Source: Pterobdella sp. o SKG-2022 (lineage: Eukaryota; Annelida; Clitellata; Hirudinida; Piscicolidae). Taken from it: a stretch of DNA of 64,000 nt. The notes beneath the pieces were generated by a model. That model saw nothing but the letters and a program-made list of their open reading frames with translations. It did not search any database and was not told the DNA's origin. Position 1 is the stretch's first letter; the number at the start of each line of letters is the position of its first letter. The DNA is taken from assembly GCA_964035795.1 (NCBI GenBank), contig OZ038326.1, forward strand, positions 4,152,389 through 4,216,388, given 5' to 3'. Shown in pieces: positions 62,254 through 64,000 of the stretch. The translations under genes and the position numbers were made by a program.

Positions 62254-64000
62254 ACACGTTTCGCGGGTTGCCACACACGTGTATACATAAACAAATTTAA
62301 AGAAGAATTAACATATAATTTGAACAAAATAGACCAAAATAATTCAGTAGAAGAGATGTGGAAATGCTTCAAAGAAAGTTTATTGAACGCCTCAAAGCAA
62401 TTACCAAAAAAAAATAAAATGCCTAAAAGACCATGGGTAAATGAAGAGGTTAAAAAACTTTCAACAGAAAAATCTGAACTCCACTTCAAAATAAAAGCCC
62501 TCAAACAAAACGGTCGTGCAATCCCACAAAACCTGATTAGCAGCTACAAAGAAATAAAAACTGAATCCAGAAAAGCTTGTAGAAAAGCTATCGATACGTG
62601 GTGGGAAGAAAAGACTGAAGAAGCTGAGAAAACAACCGAACTCACCAACAAACAGGGCCGGGGAGGTTCAATTCTCAAACTACTGAAAAAAGAAAAATGT
62701 ACAAAAATAAAACCTTCGACAAATTTGAAATCTTTAGATGGCAGACAAACACTCTTTTCATCAGAAGATAAAATCATAAGATGGAAAGAACACTTTGCAT
62801 CAGCAGCCAGTTCCGATTTCACAGTAGACACTACGGCATACAGCGAGCTTCTACTTTCTATAATCACACTTGATGATGAAGAGGTAGCAGATCTATCTAA
62901 GCCCCCTTCCATAATGGAGCTAACAAATGCTTTGAAGCAATGTAAATTAGAAACAGCTCCGGGTTTAGATGGAATCAGCTCAAATATGCTCAAAATTGGC
63001 GCCAATGAAACGGTATATTGGCTAAAAGTGATCTCAGACCAGATATGGGAAATGAAAACAATCCCAAGTGATTGGAAAAATCAAATAATAGTTCCAATTC
63101 ACAAGCATGGAGCAAGATCACTTTGTGAAAATTACCGAGGAATCGCCCTACTGTGTGTGGCTAGCAAAGTGTTTGGCAGAGCCATTCTAAAAAAAATGCA
63201 AAACGTCATAGAAAAACAACTGGGTGAAAACCAATGTGGTTTTAGGCCGAATAGAGGTTGCTGCGACCAAATATATGCAGCGAAGATCCTGATGCAGAGG
63301 GCAAAGGAATTTCAAAAGCCCATTCATCTCTGCTTCATTGATCTCCAAAAGGCCTACGACACAGTCAACCGAGACGCTCTCTGGGAAATTCTGTCAAAAT
63401 CCTTCAGCTTGCCAGAAAAAATAATTCGCATCCTTAAAGCTCTCCATAGCTGTACAACAGGAGCGATCCGGGCTGATGGACAGTTGTCCGATGAGTTTCC
63501 CATCAGCGTTGGGGTGAAACAAGGAGATGTGCTGGCTCCTATGCTTTTTAATACATACCTCGACGCTGTGATAAGAGTGGCACTCAAGAATCACCCAGAC
63601 AAAGGCATTCGCATTGAATATAGCCACAATGCCCCGTTGATGCATAACAGTCGCTATAAGCTAGAAGAGGCTATAACAGTACAATCAATAGCTTATGCCG
63701 ATGATATAATGATCACGAGCGACAACATCAAAGACCTGGAATGCCTCGTCACTTCAATAGATGACGTTTGCATCAAATTTGGACTGAGAATAAACTTCAG
63801 CAAAACAAAATACATGACCATTCTACTAAAAAACTCAATTCCAAGCCTCAACACAACGCTGGCAATACGTAACGATATAAACATCGAACAAGTGACACAG
63901 TTTAAATACCTGGGCAGTATCTTAAACAGTGACAACACAGTCGATGCAGAAGTTGAATCACGTATCAATAAAGCATCCCAAGTCTTTCGCAGCCTTAGTC
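62254..64000 (+). mobile_element. RTE-like LINE, reverse transcriptase frame open to the window end
   Basis: A continuous + strand frame runs from just after a stop at 62252-62254 to base 64000. It holds a pre-RT linker (RPWVNEEVKKLSTEKSELHF, RKACRKAIDTWWEEK), the RT entry LETAPGLDGISSNMLK, WKNQIIVPIHKHG, NYRGIALLCVASKVF, fingers CGFRPNRGCCDQIYAAK, motif A IHLCFIDLQKAYDTVNR, motif B GVKQGDVLAPMLFNTYLDAV and catalytic SIAYADDIMIT, with the thumb FKYLGSILNSD at the end. No stop or frameshift is seen over about 580 codons, so this copy is young. The upstream endonuclease part is missing in this orientation. It is a different family from the LINEs at 18600 and 27652. It lies in the upstream part of the ELOVL gene, antisense to it. 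Confidence 0.92.

Overview
The window is nuclear DNA from an animal (metazoan). It is very AT-rich, its genes are split by spliceosomal introns with GT/AG borders, and it carries animal gene families (ADF/cofilin, ELOVL, a class A GPCR, CAP-domain secreted proteins) plus LINE and SINE retroelements. I cannot name the species. The mix of a methyl-end fatty acid desaturase, ELOVL and CR1-like LINEs fits an invertebrate such as a cnidarian, rotifer or other lophotrochozoan. Most coding exons were rebuilt by eye by matching splice sites, reading phase and family motifs, so exon borders are models, not proven.

Layout. 1-330: 3' end of a CR1-like LINE (+). 731-1136: two exons of an ADF/cofilin gene (-). 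1953-3806: a six-exon unrecognised gene (-) with a long Lys/Glu-rich tail; further possible exons and two orphan ORFs lie upstream at 4440-6268, one ending in a Cys-rich tail. 6863-7089: a long-terminal-inverted-repeat (MITE-like) element just upstream of a complete two-exon methyl-end desaturase (7176-8609, +). 8610-30300 is gene-poor: a near-perfect 67-bp-arm hairpin (10270-10429), degenerate LINE pieces, an endonuclease/RT LINE (18600-20510, -), a CR1-like LINE (27652-28715, -) and tRNA-derived SINE-like copies. 30301-33301: a three-exon class A GPCR (+) with altered DRY and NPxxY motifs. 36597-36910: a second CR1-like 3' end (-). 41470-43668: a three-exon type II membrane protein (-) resembling a DxD glycosyltransferase. 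45434-49141 and 50443-52291: a tandem pair of five-exon CAP-superfamily secreted proteins (+) that have both lost the CAP histidines. 52292-60294: long AT-rich stretch with no convincing gene. 60295-61678: the last three exons of an ELOVL elongase (-), its upstream intron holding a (TG)61 microsatellite and LINE pieces in opposite orientations. 62254-64000: an RTE-like LINE with an open RT frame running off the end.

Functional links. The desaturase and the ELOVL act in the same biochemistry (making and elongating polyunsaturated fatty acids), though they lie about 52 kb apart and are not an operon. The two CAP genes are clear local duplicates. The rest looks like an ordinary gene-sparse animal locus shaped by retroelement insertions.
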